From positions 343,291 through 407,290 of the forward strand of contig NZ_KQ948926.1 of assembly GCF_001514235.1 (NCBI RefSeq): a stretch of 64,000 bases of DNA. The letters run 5' to 3'. Position 1 is the stretch's first letter; each line of letters begins with the position of its first letter. The DNA comes from Streptomyces caeruleatus (GTDB taxonomy: Bacteria; Actinomycetota; Actinomycetes; Streptomycetales; Streptomycetaceae). The notes under the pieces were generated by a model, which saw nothing but the letters and a program-made list of their open reading frames with translations, had not been told where the DNA came from and made no database searches. Below are positions 42,543 through 53,100 of this stretch, piece after piece. The position numbers and the translations under genes are program-made.

Positions 42543-43109
42543 TCACACCGCAATCAGTTCAGCCAGTCTTGTCCGTGAAATTTCGCGCGCGCGACCCCTG
42601 AGAGCCTGAACGAATTCGCGATCATAAGGGCTGCTCGTCCGCAACAGGGATGCAATGTCAGATTCCTGGTTCCGGAGCTCGATTTCATACCTGTCCACCC
42701 CGTCATCCAACTCTTCCGAGATGTACTCAGCCGAGTTGAGCGCATGGTTTGAGCAGCTGATCACATCTGACACATTTCCGTTCTCGCCATACTTGGCCGC
42801 ATAGTACAACGTAGCAGCCGCGTCGTAGGCGTACGCCAACAATCCGGGCGGCTCCTCGTCGCCTGCCAACTCTGGAAACGAGCTGATAATTTCGGCGATC
42901 TCACTCCAGGAGATCTGAGGTTGAGATTGCCAGAGTAGGTCTAGGCAGCGGATCGCCGTGTCTACGTCCTGTGATCGCGCGGCATCAGAACCCACCAGAC
43001 CAGTGAAGAGTTGAGCCATTCGCTCCGTGCACGAGGCAACGAAGATCCTCATCTGCCCTGAACTCGCACTATCCGAGAACTCTCGGATAGCTGACTCGAT
43101 ACTCACCAC
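42543..43109 (-). CDS. Probable immunity protein, DUF416-like
   Basis: A 188-residue soluble all-helical protein. Its ATG overlaps the stop of the RHS toxin by seven bases, the standard place for a cognate immunity gene. Several blocks follow the DUF416 (YjaG) pattern: FVASCTERMAQLFTGL, CLDLLWQSQ, LLAYAYDAAATLYYAAKYG and FVQALRGRAREI. DUF416-like proteins occur as immunity proteins in polymorphic toxin systems. It should bind and block the C-terminal deaminase domain of the neighbour. Family assignment by pattern; the immunity role comes from context. Confidence 0.7.
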   Translation of the reverse strand: MVSIESAIREFSDSASSGQMRIFVASCTERMAQLFTGLVGSDAARSQDVDTAIRCLDLLWQSQPQISWSEIAEIISSFPELAGDEEPPGLLAYAYDAAATLYYAAKYGENGNVSDVISCSNHALNSAEYISEELDDGVDRYEIELRNQESDIASLLRTSSPYDREFVQALRGRAREISRTRLAELIAV

Positions 43110-46100
43110 TCGAAGGTCCTAACCTGTGTCCCTGATTCGTTCCCATAGGCGCGGCCAGTGATTCGACCCCCGCTTGCCCTAATTAGGGGAGCACAAGTCT
43201 CACTACACACACTCCGTGAGGCGCCTCCAGCAATCGGAGACCACCCCATCTCATTGATGAACAGGAGCGCATTTTGCTCAGCGTGGGCGCCAGGAATGTT
43301 TCGAGCAGGCACCTCCACTCCACTAAGCATCGCCTTCTGTGCCCTATTCAAGCCGCGACCACTTCCGGCAACAACGTGGACGACACCCCGCGGTGTTTCC
43401 GCACTGACCACTGCAACCGTTGACTTATTCATAGCGATATCGCTACCGGCTTGACCGTGAATCTCGGATGCGCGGTTGGCCAAACCTTGAGCGATACTGC
43501 AGTTGTGGACGAGGACCGGCGTCGTCCCTGCCAGCACATAGTACGCGTGGATCCCTGTGACCGTCAGATCATGCGTGCGCTGTCGCTTGTCGAAGTGACG
43601 GTTGGCCGTGACTTCAGCCGTGTCGCCTGAGGGGGTGTGCAGCTTCATGCCGGGCTTCAGGTCGCCGGCCTTGATCCATGCCTGCTCGGACTCGACCCAG
43701 AAGGGATGGGTCGTCGTGGCGATCAGTGCCTGCTTCTGGCCCGAGGGGGATGTCACCGTGAGGTCGGAGAAGTGCTTGTCGTCCTCGGTGACAATGGTGC
43801 CCGCTACCTGACGAACCGTCGCCTTGCCGGTCTTCGGGTCGGTCGTGACGACCTTGTCGCCGAGCTTCACCTTCTCGATCGGCTTGGTACCGCCGCCGGC
43901 CAGCAGGACCTTCGTGCCGGGCAGGAAGCTGTGGCACTGCGGTTCCTCGGTCTTTTTCTTCTTCTTGAGGGCCGCGGCCGCCTTCTTTCTGGCGTCCGCG
44001 AGCTTGTCCGCGGCCTTGGAGAGTCCGGCGCTCGCGTTGGCGACCGCCTTGGTGGCGTTCCACAGGTCCTTGGCCCCGCCGATCAGGTCCCCGACCAGGT
44101 TGGTCACCCTCTTGGCGAGCTGGAAGCCCTTGGCCCAGTTCCACGGCGCGCCGTACTTGGCGAGGATCTTGCCCGCCAGTCCGCCCGCGAAGCTGCCTGC
44201 GATGTTGAGCACAGTCTCGCCGCAGGCCCCGACGTCACCGCTGGAGATGCAGTCCAGGGCCGCGTCCACGCCGAGGATGTCCCGGGCGATCTTGACCAGG
44301 GCCTTGCCCGCGGACTTGATCCGCTGCTTGGCGGAAGCCTGCTGCTGCTGCGCGCCCGACAGATTCGCGGCTGCTTCGTTGTGCTCGGACTGCGCCTGGA
44401 CAACCGCCGGGTCGGGGGTGCTGCTGGTGACAGGCTGGCCTCCGTAACACTCGATCCGTGGGTCCTCGCACGCCACGTTCTTCAGGCCACTGGGATCGGC
44501 GTTCGTGACCGGTGAGTTGGTCGCGTACGCGTAGCCGTTGATCTGCTGGGGCTGTGTGTAGTCGATGATCGGGTCGATCGAGATGAACTTGCCGATCACC
44601 GGGTCATACTCACGCGCCCCCAGGTGGGTCAGGCCGGTCGAGGCATCGATGGTGCCGCCGACGTAGCCCTTCTCCCCCGGCCAGCTGCCGGTCTTCTCGC
44701 CGCGGTCGACGCCGTAAGGGTCGAACCGGCGCTGGCTGATCGCGCCTGTCGTGGCATCGATCGCCACCTCGCCCGTGCCGTGGTGATCCGCGGCGACATA
44801 GGACAGCTTGGCCGCGGTGCGGACCGCGACGGTCTGGCCGGCGAAGTCGTAGTAGCGGGTGGCCTCCTTCTTGGTGCCGTCGGCCGACAGCTTCAGCTCG
44901 GTGCCGGGCAGGTAGACGGTGGTACCGGTCGGGTCCTTGCGGACGAGCCGGTTGCCGGAGCCGTCGTAGAGGTAGCTCGTCTTCGAACCGTTCGCCTCGG
45001 TGACCTCATTGACCTTGCCGGTGTCCGTCCAGGTCAGCGACTGGGCGTCGCCGCCGATGGTGCGCTTGGTGGTGTTGCCCGCGTCGTCGTACTCGTACGT
45101 CGACTGCTTTTCGCCGGTCGGAGTGTTCTCGGTGACCTTGGTGAGCTGGTGCGGGCCGTCGCCCAGGGCGCCCGCGGTGCCGTACTCGTAGCTGCGGGTG
45201 GTGTTCTTCGCAGTGTCGAGCCCGGTGTCGTGAAGCGTCTCCGCGGTGCGGTTGCCGAGGGCGTCGGTTACGTACGACTTCCAGTACGGGGCCGGGCCGC
45301 CGAGCGAGCTCGATCCGGGCGCCGTGTTGCAGGCGGTCGGCCCGGTTCCGTCCACCGGGGTGGTGGTGCCACGGGTGCCCGTGCCGCCCGCCGTCGTCGC
45401 CGTGGCCGCCGGGGTCCAGGCTTCTGCCAGGCGCTGACGGCTGTCGTACGCGAAGCACTGCATATCCGGCGAGGACGTGTTCGCGGTGTCCGCGATGGAC
45501 AGGACGTTGCCTGCCTGGTCGTAGGAGTACTGGGAGTCCTTCGCCGGTGCGGTGGCGCCGTAGACGTCGACGACTGAGCGGGTCAGCCGATCGGTGCCCG
45601 TCTCGTAGTCGAAGGTCTGCCAGACCTTCTTGCCGCTGCCCGAATACAGCTCCAGCTGCTGGAGCTGGCTGGTGCGGGAGTAGACGGTGTTCGTGACGTA
45701 CGACGTGGAGCCCGTCATCGTCTTCGGACGCTGCAGGGCATCGTAGGTGTAGGTCAGCGCTTCCGCCGGCAGGTCGCCGATGGCGGGCAGGCCGGTGCTC
45801 TGGACGGTGCCGTCACGGTTGTACGTCGTGCTGAAGACGTACGTGCCGGCCAGGGAGTTCTGCGAGGCAGGGACCTGGTAGGCCGTCTTCAGCGGGCGGT
45901 AGAACTCATCCATCGACTGGACTGCGGTGGCAAAGTACTCCGTCGGCGACACGTAGCTCAGGAAGCCGTAAGCCTGGCCCAGCCAGCCCGCCTTGTCGTA
46001 CTTGGTCTCCGTCAGCTTCGTACCAGTCGTGGGCTCGCCCTGCCAGGTCGTGGCCACACGCCCGAGCTTGTCGTAGACGCTGGAGATCTTCTTGTTCCGG

Positions 46101-49100
46101 CCGTCGTAGGAGGCGACGGGCCGGTCCAGCTCGTCATACTCCGTGCGCGAGGTGCCCGCGTCCGGGTCGATCGCCTCGGTCTTGCGCCCCAGCTGGTCGT
46201 ACTTGTACCGCCACACGTTGCCCTTGGCGTCGGTGACCGTCTCCAGCAGACCGCGGGTGTTGTAGGTGTACTTGGTCGAGTCGTTCGGCACACCCGCACC
46301 CGGCGCGGAGCCCCGGTAGTGGCGGAGCTCCGAGACGTTGCCCTGGACGTCGGTGACCGTGGTCGTGGGCACGCCGCCGGCCGGCGGGTCGACGTGGGTC
46401 AGCTCGCCGTCGTACGTGGTCGTCGTGCGCCACTGCTCGGCGCCGCTGACCGCGAAGATCTGGGCTGTGGTGCGGCCCAGTCCGTCGTACTCCAGCAGGT
46501 TCTGTGCGCCGACCTGGCTGTTGCTGACGGGCAACAGCTCGTCGGAGGGGGCGCCGGCCGCGTTGTACGTCGAGTTGGTCTTCTTGAGGTTGCCGGTGCC
46601 GTTGTAGAACGTGTCGGCGACCATGCTCGTGCCGTCCGGGCCCTCGGTCTGGATCTGCCGGGGGCGCAGCAGGCTGTCGTAGAGCTGGTACTCGGCGCCG
46701 TAGGTACCGTCGTTCTCGATCTTCTCGGTTTTGATCGAGGTGACCTTGTCCTTGCGGACGTTGTACGAGTACTTGATGCTCGGCGTCTGGGTCTTCGCCC
46801 GGTCCGCGAGCCACACCGAGGTCAGACGGCCCAGGGCGTCGTAGGCGAGGTCCGTCCGCTTGCCGTTCGGGTCGGTCTGGCCAGCCGACATACCCCAGGC
46901 GGGGGCGTAGTCGGTGGTGGTGACGTGGCCTAGGGCGTTGGTGACGGTGGTCTTCGCCAGCAGGCCGTTGGTCTCGGTGTAGGCGGTCTTGGTCTCGTCC
47001 GTCGTGCCGTACTGCTTGGCGTCCTTCTGGGACAGTGGGCGACCGTACGTGTCGTAGGTCGTCGCACCCGTGATCTGGTACGTCGCCGTGGTGCCGTTGT
47101 GGGACGTCAGGCGCTCGGTCTTGGTCGCGTCACCCTTGGTGGGGGCCACGTCGTAGGCGCCGCCGTCGTAGGACGTGCGCTCGTCCGCCAGGACCTGCGT
47201 CTTGTAGTCCGGGGTGACAGAGCACTTCACCGCCACGGACTCACTGCGGGAGGGCAGCGACAGGATGTTCTGCGTCGTGTTGTCCGCGTACCAGGTGCGG
47301 GTGCAGGAGTCGTCCTTGGCGGTGGAGACGTCGCCGAGGTCATCGACCTGGGTGACTCGGCCGCCCTTGGCGGTGTCGTATGCCGTGGTGGACTTCGTCT
47401 CCCGCCAGGTCCCGTCCGACTTCAGCTGGAAGCCGCGGCCGGTCTGTGCGCGCACGATCGCCGCGCGGGTGGTGCCCCAGCTGCGGGTCTGGGTGGCGGT
47501 GTAGTGCCTGAACGGAGTGGCGATGGTCTTGGAGACCAGCTTTGCGCCGTCGTAGGTCGCGGCCTCCAGCTGGTGGCCGGTGAACTCCTCGTCGTCGTCG
47601 TACGTGGCGCCCGTGGAGTCCTTGACCGTCACCGAGCGGGTGCCGCCGGCCGGGTTCGCGTCGCCGTTCATGCCCTGCATGAAGGTGTAGTCGATGCGGG
47701 TGGTCTGCTTGTCGGCGGTGCCACTGGTGACGGTGGCCTTGCCGTAGCCCTGCCAGCCGCCCCAGGTGAGGTACTTGGCGTCGGTGATGCCGTCCGGCTT
47801 CGCCTTACGCCAGGCCGCGTCTCCCTGGTAGTCGTAGCGGGTGACCATGCCGTCGCTGCCGCCGGTGCGGTCGGTCTCGATGACCGCTGCGACGACGTAC
47901 TTGTGGAACCAGTCGGTGATCGGCTCCAGGTTGCCGGGCGGAGCCCACTTGACCGGGTAGCAGCGCTTGGTGGACTCACCGGGCTGGGGCAGGGTCGCCT
48001 TGGTGCAGTCGGTGGGCGCGTAGTTGACGTCGAGCTGGGCGCCGGTCTCGCTGAGGACCATCGACAGGCGGAAGCGGTGGAACGGGGCGATGTTGTCGCC
48101 GATCGCGTCGACGCGGTTGGCGAGCTGCTCGCCGAAGAGGTCGACGGAGGGGAGCTTGACGGCGGTGCCGGCGCGGCCCTCGTGCTCGATCTTCGACAGC
48201 CACAGCGTCTTGGAGTCGTCGCCGTTGTCGGTGAACAGGTGCGTGAGGCTCCAGGCGTCCACGTCCTGGTAGTTCGTGGCGTCCTTGCGCATCTGCGTGA
48301 CGATCGACGTCAGGCGCTTGGTGGTCCAGAACGTCTGGACCGGTGAGGTGCACTTGGTGCTGGCTTTGCACTCCTGGTCGACCGGGACGTCCGGCCAGTG
48401 GGCGGCGTTCGCCTTGGTGCGCTTGGTCTCCGCGCAGTCGAAGTCGGCGGTGGGCAGGCAGCGTTCGTCGGTGTTGAAGACGATCCGGGCCGGGGCCTTG
48501 GCCGCGTAGACCTTGCCGTCCTGCTGGCCGTAGTCGATGCGCTTCAGCCAGCCGCCGCGGTGGTACGCGGTGCCGTTGACGTCCGTCTTCCCGTTCAGCG
48601 CGTAGTAGTTGGTCTCGCGCTCGTAGAAGTAGGACATCACGTTGCCGTGGGTGTCCTTGACGTAGTCCAGGCTCCAGCGCCACGCCTGCTGGCAGTAGGC
48701 GCTGGCGAACGTGGCGTTGTAGCAGGGCTCGCCGGAGTCGTCACCGAAGACCGGGGCGGTCCAGACGGAGTTGGTCTCCTCGTTGCCCGTGGCCCAGCCC
48801 GGCAGGCGGTTCAGGCCGAAGTAGTACTCGGTGCCGTCGGACGTGGTGATCTTCCAGTGCTCGCCCTTGTCGTCCGTGGTGCTGCCCTCGTCGCCGTTGG
48901 TGGCACCGGGGAGCTTCTCAACCTTGGAGCCGTCGTCGGACGACAGGTGCCACTTGCCGGAGACGTCGTCCTTGACCAGCTCGCCGGCCGAGCCGTTGAG
49001 CATGACGGTGGCGTTCTGGAACGCCCAGCACTGCTCACCGGAGCTGCTGTGGCCGTCCTCGGAACAGGGCTTGTAGCGACGCTCGATGTAGCCCGGGTCG

Positions 49101-50062
49101 TAGGAGAAGCCCTCGCCGATCCAGGAGCCCTGGTTGTTGGTGGCCGAGGTGCGGCCGTCCGCCGACTGGGAGGAGTAGCCCAGGCCCACGGTGGGGACCT
49201 GACCGCCCGGGGTCGGGACGGAGCGCAGCGGGTAGTCCCAGTTGAACCCGCCGGAGGAGGTGGCGACGCTCCAGCTGGCCGACGGGGACAGAGCGGTCGC
49301 CTTGTAGGTGCCCTGAGCACTGGACGGACCCGCCGCCACCGCCAGGAGCGAGGTCGACTCGCCCGCCATCGTGGAGACCCCCTCGGCGGAAGCCGGGGCG
49401 GCGGTCACGTCGGCCGAGACGGTGCCCGCCCGTACGTCGTTCACCGTGGGCAGCACCTTCGGCTGCTGCGGGCACCTCCTGCTGCCGGGGGTCGCGTACG
49501 CGGCGCACGCGGGCAGCTGGACCAGGCGCAGCCGGGAGGCGTAGGAGCCGCCGTAGCCCTCAGCGAAGTCGGAGTAGTCGACGGTCAGGCGCACCTTGGC
49601 GGCCTTGTTGCCGTCGTCGGCCCGCTCAACACCGAGCAGGACTCCGGCGCCGAGCTTCGCGGCACGGGCCGGGTCGAGAACGTCGACCTGCACCTCGGAT
49701 GGCGCTGACTTCGCAGCCTTGGCGTTCCTGGGCTTCAGCACCTTCACCGGCAGACCGCCCGCTTCCGCGGTGGCCCCCAGCTTCACCTCTGTGCTGCCCT
49801 GCTTGGGCCAGGCCGCCCTGTCGAGGCCCTTGACCGCGGCCTCGCGGGCCGGGTCCGAGGGGCGGGGCTTGGACTTGGCGTCGCGTCTCTTGACGGGATC
49901 GCCGTCGTCCTGGACGCCGGGGCTGCTGGTGCGGCCCCGGGCGCCGTCGTCGAGCACCACTGCCTGGACGGTCGACGCGGACAGTGCGAGGGAAAGCCCT
50001 ATCACTGTCGCGACGACCGCCTGTCTCGGCATGCGGCGGCTCAGTGAGCGGCCACGAAACAT
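43103..50062 (-). CDS. RHS polymorphic toxin with HINT and deaminase-like C-terminus
   Basis: A 2,319-residue protein with a Sec signal (VVATVIGLSLALSASTVQA). The bulk is a YD/RHS repeat shell from about residue 330 to the RHS core near 1,810-1,855 (YDPVIGKFISIDPI, GYAYATNSPVTNADPSGL). After a helical hydrophobic linker comes a HINT protease-like domain (about 2,040-2,190: CHSFLPGTKVLLAGGG to VLAGTTPVLVHNC) that probably releases the tip. The last 130 residues look like a zinc deaminase: HAEQNALLF near 2,260 and VCSETCAPLI near 2,288, matching the His-Ala-Glu and Cys motifs, although the cysteines are spaced C-x3-C rather than the usual C-x2-C. The likely target is a nucleic acid or nucleotide. 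The adjacent immunity gene supports this. Confidence 0.88.
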   Translation of the reverse strand: MFRGRSLSRRMPRQAVVATVIGLSLALSASTVQAVVLDDGARGRTSSPGVQDDGDPVKRRDAKSKPRPSDPAREAAVKGLDRAAWPKQGSTEVKLGATAEAGGLPVKVLKPRNAKAAKSAPSEVQVDVLDPARAAKLGAGVLLGVERADDGNKAAKVRLTVDYSDFAEGYGGSYASRLRLVQLPACAAYATPGSRRCPQQPKVLPTVNDVRAGTVSADVTAAPASAEGVSTMAGESTSLLAVAAGPSSAQGTYKATALSPSASWSVATSSGGFNWDYPLRSVPTPGGQVPTVGLGYSSQSADGRTSATNNQGSWIGEGFSYDPGYIERRYKPCSEDGHSSSGEQCWAFQNATVMLNGSAGELVKDDVSGKWHLSSDDGSKVEKLPGATNGDEGSTTDDKGEHWKITTSDGTEYYFGLNRLPGWATGNEETNSVWTAPVFGDDSGEPCYNATFASAYCQQAWRWSLDYVKDTHGNVMSYFYERETNYYALNGKTDVNGTAYHRGGWLKRIDYGQQDGKVYAAKAPARIVFNTDERCLPTADFDCAETKRTKANAAHWPDVPVDQECKASTKCTSPVQTFWTTKRLTSIVTQMRKDATNYQDVDAWSLTHLFTDNGDDSKTLWLSKIEHEGRAGTAVKLPSVDLFGEQLANRVDAIGDNIAPFHRFRLSMVLSETGAQLDVNYAPTDCTKATLPQPGESTKRCYPVKWAPPGNLEPITDWFHKYVVAAVIETDRTGGSDGMVTRYDYQGDAAWRKAKPDGITDAKYLTWGGWQGYGKATVTSGTADKQTTRIDYTFMQGMNGDANPAGGTRSVTVKDSTGATYDDDEEFTGHQLEAATYDGAKLVSKTIATPFRHYTATQTRSWGTTRAAIVRAQTGRGFQLKSDGTWRETKSTTAYDTAKGGRVTQVDDLGDVSTAKDDSCTRTWYADNTTQNILSLPSRSESVAVKCSVTPDYKTQVLADERTSYDGGAYDVAPTKGDATKTERLTSHNGTTATYQITGATTYDTYGRPLSQKDAKQYGTTDETKTAYTETNGLLAKTTVTNALGHVTTTDYAPAWGMSAGQTDPNGKRTDLAYDALGRLTSVWLADRAKTQTPSIKYSYNVRKDKVTSIKTEKIENDGTYGAEYQLYDSLLRPRQIQTEGPDGTSMVADTFYNGTGNLKKTNSTYNAAGAPSDELLPVSNSQVGAQNLLEYDGLGRTTAQIFAVSGAEQWRTTTTYDGELTHVDPPAGGVPTTTVTDVQGNVSELRHYRGSAPGAGVPNDSTKYTYNTRGLLETVTDAKGNVWRYKYDQLGRKTEAIDPDAGTSRTEYDELDRPVASYDGRNKKISSVYDKLGRVATTWQGEPTTGTKLTETKYDKAGWLGQAYGFLSYVSPTEYFATAVQSMDEFYRPLKTAYQVPASQNSLAGTYVFSTTYNRDGTVQSTGLPAIGDLPAEALTYTYDALQRPKTMTGSTSYVTNTVYSRTSQLQQLELYSGSGKKVWQTFDYETGTDRLTRSVVDVYGATAPAKDSQYSYDQAGNVLSIADTANTSSPDMQCFAYDSRQRLAEAWTPAATATTAGGTGTRGTTTPVDGTGPTACNTAPGSSSLGGPAPYWKSYVTDALGNRTAETLHDTGLDTAKNTTRSYEYGTAGALGDGPHQLTKVTENTPTGEKQSTYEYDDAGNTTKRTIGGDAQSLTWTDTGKVNEVTEANGSKTSYLYDGSGNRLVRKDPTGTTVYLPGTELKLSADGTKKEATRYYDFAGQTVAVRTAAKLSYVAADHHGTGEVAIDATTGAISQRRFDPYGVDRGEKTGSWPGEKGYVGGTIDASTGLTHLGAREYDPVIGKFISIDPIIDYTQPQQINGYAYATNSPVTNADPSGLKNVACEDPRIECYGGQPVTSSTPDPAVVQAQSEHNEAAANLSGAQQQQASAKQRIKSAGKALVKIARDILGVDAALDCISSGDVGACGETVLNIAGSFAGGLAGKILAKYGAPWNWAKGFQLAKRVTNLVGDLIGGAKDLWNATKAVANASAGLSKAADKLADARKKAAAALKKKKKTEEPQCHSFLPGTKVLLAGGGTKPIEKVKLGDKVVTTDPKTGKATVRQVAGTIVTEDDKHFSDLTVTSPSGQKQALIATTTHPFWVESEQAWIKAGDLKPGMKLHTPSGDTAEVTANRHFDKRQRTHDLTVTGIHAYYVLAGTTPVLVHNCSIAQGLANRASEIHGQAGSDIAMNKSTVAVVSAETPRGVVHVVAGSGRGLNRAQKAMLSGVEVPARNIPGAHAEQNALLFINEMGWSPIAGGASRSVCSETCAPLIRASGGRITGRAYGNESGTQVRTFEW

Positions 50063-50126
50063 GCGGTCGGTTCCCTTCGGAGGAGAACGTCATGGATTGG
50101 AGGAGGAAAGGAGGTGGGGGGGACGG

Positions 50127-50156
50127 GTGTGCCGGGTCCCTGAGGGCCCGGCACAC
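50127..50156. terminator. Hairpin between LamG and RHS genes
   Basis: GTGTGCCGGG pairs with CCCGGCACAC, with CCC/GGG continuing toward a three-base loop. It lies after the LamG gene on the minus strand and may attenuate read-through into the RHS gene. Confidence 0.65.
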
Positions 50157-50175
50157 TCCAGGAAGTGACGGTCTG

Positions 50176-53100
50176 TCACATGTCTGGAACGGCCGTCAGC
50201 GCGGCCATCTGCTGTACCGCGATCCGGTCGGCGGCCCCGCTGTAGACGCGGACCTCGTCGAGTGCACCGGCGAAGTACTCGCCCGCCCCGCGCAGCGAAC
50301 GGCCCACCTGGAGCCCGCCGGTGGCGGACCACAGAGTGTCGTTCTTGCCGTAGGCACCGGCTACGAGCTGGCCCTGGACGTACAGGCGGATGGAGTTGGC
50401 GACGGCGTCGTAGACGACCGCGAGGTGCTGGCCGGAGCCGCCGGTGTTCGCCAGTTCCTGGTTGTCGGTGAAGGTGACGATCTCGGCGGTCGCCGAGTCG
50501 GTCTTCGCCACGGCCAGCTCCCATTGCTTGGTGGCGGCCTGGTAGCGGACTTGGACGCGGTTGGCGTTGGCGCCCGGCAGGGACAGCACCGTCTGTGACT
50601 TGACCGGGTCCAGCGAGGTGAGCTGGGCGCGGGCGGAGATGGTGAAGCTGCTGTTGCCGGTGACCGGGGCGGTCGCGGTGGACGCGTAGTCCCCGTCGCC
50701 GTCCAGGAGCAGGTGGCCGTCGCCGACCAGGGCGGCGTTGTCGAACACGTCGGCCGGGCGGTAGATGGATGCGTTGCCCGCGAGGGTCAGGGCCTGTCCA
50801 CCGCCGGTTTCGGCGGAGGCCCCGTTGCTCGCATCGTCGAGCTGCCAGTAGCCCTTGCGGGTCGGCTTGACCGTCATCAAGTCCGCGACCTGGGCCGCTG
50901 GCAGTACGCGGTCGAAGACGCGGACCTCGGCCAGGTCACCCGTGAAGTGGTCGCGGTAGCCGCTCTTGGCCGTGGCGCGGCCGATCTGCAGCGGGCCGTA
51001 GGACTTCCAGGTGGAGCGGCGACCGGCGCTGCCCTTGAGGTCCTTGTTGACGTACAGCTGCAGCTGCGGGCCGCCGCTCCTCTGGGCGTCGTACACGCCG
51101 GTCAGCAGCACCCACTGGTCCTTGACCACGGACACTCCGGTGGAGACGGCCTTCCACTCGCCGAGCGAGTCGACGTCGTTGACCGGGACGGCGAACTTCC
51201 AGGTCTGCGCGGACGCGTCGTAGCCCAGGGTGAAGCCGGGCTCGCCCGTGCCGTCCTGGCTGATCACCGTCATGTTCCGGTCCAGCGCGGTGGGCCGCAC
51301 CCAGGCGCTCACGCTGAAGTTCTTGGACGTGTCGAGCACTGTCTCGCTGGTGTCCAGCCAGGCGTCGGCGGTGCCGTCGAAGCGGGCCGCCCTGTCGGCC
51401 TTGCCGCCGGGACCGTCCACCTCGAAGGTGACGGCGGGGCCGGCCGTGGCCGAGAACTTCTCGCTCTCGTCGTGCGCCTCGGTATTGACGGCCTTGTCGG
51501 CGAGGTTCCACTGGGCGCGGACCGGCGTGCCCTCGCTGACCAGGAAGTGGTAGGGGGTCCTGCCGGTGCGGTTGGCCCTGTCCACGGCGATCACCTCGAG
51601 CACATGCCGCCCGGACCAGGTCGGCATCCACTGGAGGGAGACCGAACCGCCCGGAGTGCTCGGCGGGAGGTCCTTCAGCGCGGCGCCATCGAAGGAGTAC
51701 TGGTAGTTGACGACGTCGGTGTCCAGGATGGAGTCATTCGGGTTGGGCCAGAAGGTGAAGGTTCCGTAGGTGCCCACGCCATCGTGGTAGGTGGTGTCCG
51801 ACGGGTACTCCTTGGAGTGCACCAACGGCTTGCCCGGAGAAGTCTTGTCGTAGGTGAACTCACAGCGCTGGGCGGAGTCGCCCTCCCAGCTCCATGGGCC
51901 GGAGCCATCACCGTCGTCGGCCCGTGCACTCCAGTAGATAACCGTGTTCTCCGGGATCACCGAGCGGACGGTGTGGTCGAACCTGGTACTGGTGGTCGGC
52001 GACAGCGCATCCTCAGTCACGTAGGTGTAGGACTGGGCTGTGTTCGTCTTGGGGTCGGTCCACTCCACCTTGAACTCGACCTTGACCTTGTCCGTCTGGC
52101 CGTTTCCGTGGTCGGGGTCGCTGGCGATGGCCTGCAGCTTCGGCGGCTCGTCGACGTACGCGCGGTCCGAACCCCAACGGCACCGGCCACCAGGGTCGGT
52201 GTACATGTCCGACGTCTTGATCTGCCGCGGCAGGTTGTTGTACTTGATCGACAGGTAGGCGTTGCCGCAGATCTGCTTCCACTCGGCGAACCTGCTCTCG
52301 TCGGCGGCGCGCAAGCCCAGCGTCATGGCGTTCCAGTCGCCTGCGGCGGCCGACTTGATCTCGTTGGTCAGCTCGCCGCTCTCGCCGCTCTCGAAGTGCA
52401 GGTTGGCCTGGCTGGAGCAGGATGTCGGGGAGATCGCCTTGTCTACGGTCTGCAGGTGGTCCACCCAGTCGTCCGAGGTGTTGGACCAGTTGCTGGACGA
52501 GGTCAGCGAGTAGTCCTTGCCGCCGACTCGGTACAGCCGGATGGGCTCGGCGGTCGGAGTGGCACTGTAGATGTGCTCCACCCGGGCGGAGAAGGTCGCC
52601 TCGATGATCTGCTTCCCCTTGTAGAAGGAGAGCGGCATCGTGAACATCGTGCGGCGCACGCCGACGCCGTTGCAGGAGACCGGGTTGTAGTCGGTGGGGC
52701 ACTTGCCGACGCCCGCACTGCCCGAGTACTTCCAGTCCTGCTCGGTGGGCATCCCGGACATGATGCCGGTCCAGGAGGTGCGCGAGGTGGTGCGCTGGAT
52801 CGGGTCGATGACGACCGGGAAGACAGTGTCCTCGCCCTTGAGGAGCTTCTGGTCGGGGACCAGGCTCAGCTTGTCCTTGGCCACCTCGACGCCGAGCTCG
52901 GCGACACGTCCGCCGCCGCCCGGGCCTTCGAGGGCGGGCTCGGCGGCCGTGTCGGCCTGCGGGCCGGGCGCCGCGCTTTCCTCAGCACCGGCCGTGGCGG
53001 AGCTCAGGGCCTTTGCCACGGCCTTGGGGCCCTGCTGGCGGGCGGCGGCCTCGGTCACGGCGGCCGAGTCCCACATCGCGGGTTCCCCCGCCTGGAAGAC

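Noticed and set aside
43466..43486. A third match to the palindrome core (CGGTTGGCCAAACC) in the RHS toxin gene
   Set aside because: It lies inside conserved coding sequence, lacks the AACATAGCCG and CATTG flanks and the stem beyond the core, so it is probably chance.
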